Assembly (NCBI RefSeq): GCF_009729095.1
Contig: NZ_VTGX01000005.1
Coordinates: 186,001 to 250,000, forward strand
Source of the DNA: Mycolicibacterium sp. CBMA 247
Lineage (GTDB): Bacteria; Actinomycetota; Actinomycetes; Mycobacteriales; Mycobacteriaceae
DNA length: 64,000 nucleotides
Reading direction: 5' to 3'
Part shown: piece after piece, positions 63,804-64,000 of the stretch
How the letters are laid out: each line of letters opens with the position of its first letter
Numbering within the stretch: the stretch's first letter is position 1
Notes under the pieces: model-generated
Told to the model about the DNA's origin: nothing
Seen by the model: the letters and a program-made list of their open reading frames with translations, nothing else
Databases searched by the model: none
Translations under genes and position numbers: made by a program

Positions 63804-64000
63804 TCAAACCATCGGGGAGTACGGCAGATTGCTGCTGGTCTGCGGGTCGACATGCACCGGCCTGCCTACATACGGGAATGCCCGTTGCGGACAGGCCGGT
63901 CGGTCACAGATCCGGCAGCCCGCTCCGATGGGGACGGTGGCCTCGGGGTCGGTGAGGTCGATGCCCACCGAATAGATGAGCTTGTCGGCATGGGCGAGGT
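63804..64000 (-). CDS. C-terminal fragment of a RamB/PrpR-type transcriptional regulator
   Basis: The minus strand is open from the window edge to TGA at 63804-63806 and encodes about 65 residues: YSVGIDLTDPEATVPIGAGC, RICDRPACPQRAFP and GRPVHVD. This Cys-rich ending is characteristic of the short-chain fatty acid regulators RamB and PrpR (DUF2083 C-terminal domain with an HTH and a metallopeptidase-like middle). The remainder is outside the window. Confidence 0.75.
   Translation of the reverse strand, partial: LAHADKLIYSVGIDLTDPEATVPIGAGCRICDRPACPQRAFPYVGRPVHVDPQTSSNLPYSPMV

Overview
This window is chromosomal DNA from a high-GC actinobacterium, most likely a rapidly growing mycobacterium (Mycolicibacterium type). 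It carries a giant type I fatty acid synthase followed by acpS, mycolate reductase cmrA, L,D-transpeptidase ldtB, a PPE gene, two MspA-like porin paralogs (a family typical of fast growers) and a gene order that largely follows the Rv2525c to Rv2495c interval of M. tuberculosis. No sequence search was run; all names come from reading the proteins and from remembered families.

Layout. 1-111 is the tail of a DUF1906 protein. 633-10306 holds fas and acpS. 10415-14191 holds an M20 peptidase, a cation-exchanger remnant, the peroxiredoxin bcp, a DUF3618 protein, a gene-poor AT-richer stretch and tRNA-Lys. 14337-25763 holds ldtB, small enzymes, tRNA-His, orn, a HerA-like ATPase, cmrA, an MFS transporter, a membrane-anchored MmpS-like protein and an S9 peptidase. 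25760-35963 is the branched-chain amino acid (leucine) catabolic locus: the divergent TetR regulator bkaR, then accD1-accA1-fadE19-MaoC-citE-bkdA-bkdB-bkdC. 35967-42881 is accessory envelope material: a hydratase, an LspA-like peptidase, small secreted proteins, two MspA-like porins and a lipoprotein. metE follows behind a cobalamin riboswitch.

46445-63727 is the most interesting part. An isonitrile lipopeptide (kupyaphore-type metallophore) cluster (PPE, non-heme iron oxidase, FcoT thioesterase, FadD10-like ligase, ACP, NRPS) is fused to a copper locus: a stand-alone HMA metal-binding protein, a P1B copper ATPase, a 36-residue Cys-rich metallothionein-like protein missed by ordinary ORF calling, a CtaG/CopD protein and a His/Met-rich membrane protein. 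Inside it sits the ECF sigma factor SigC, and at its end a zinc-finger anti-sigma factor. In M. tuberculosis sigC (Rv2069) is far from this cluster.

Four transcription units of this region (PPE, oxidase operon, copper ATPase, His/Met-rich protein) are each preceded by the same element, GGGAAC, exactly 17 nt, CGAC(C/T), the layout of an ECF sigma promoter. The region therefore reads as a self-contained SigC regulon for metal acquisition and handling, with sigma factor, probable anti-sigma factor and target promoters together. The NRPS has a single C-A-T-R module, unlike the two-module Nrp of M. tuberculosis, so the product may be simpler.

The window ends in the C-terminus of a RamB/PrpR-type regulator on the minus strand.
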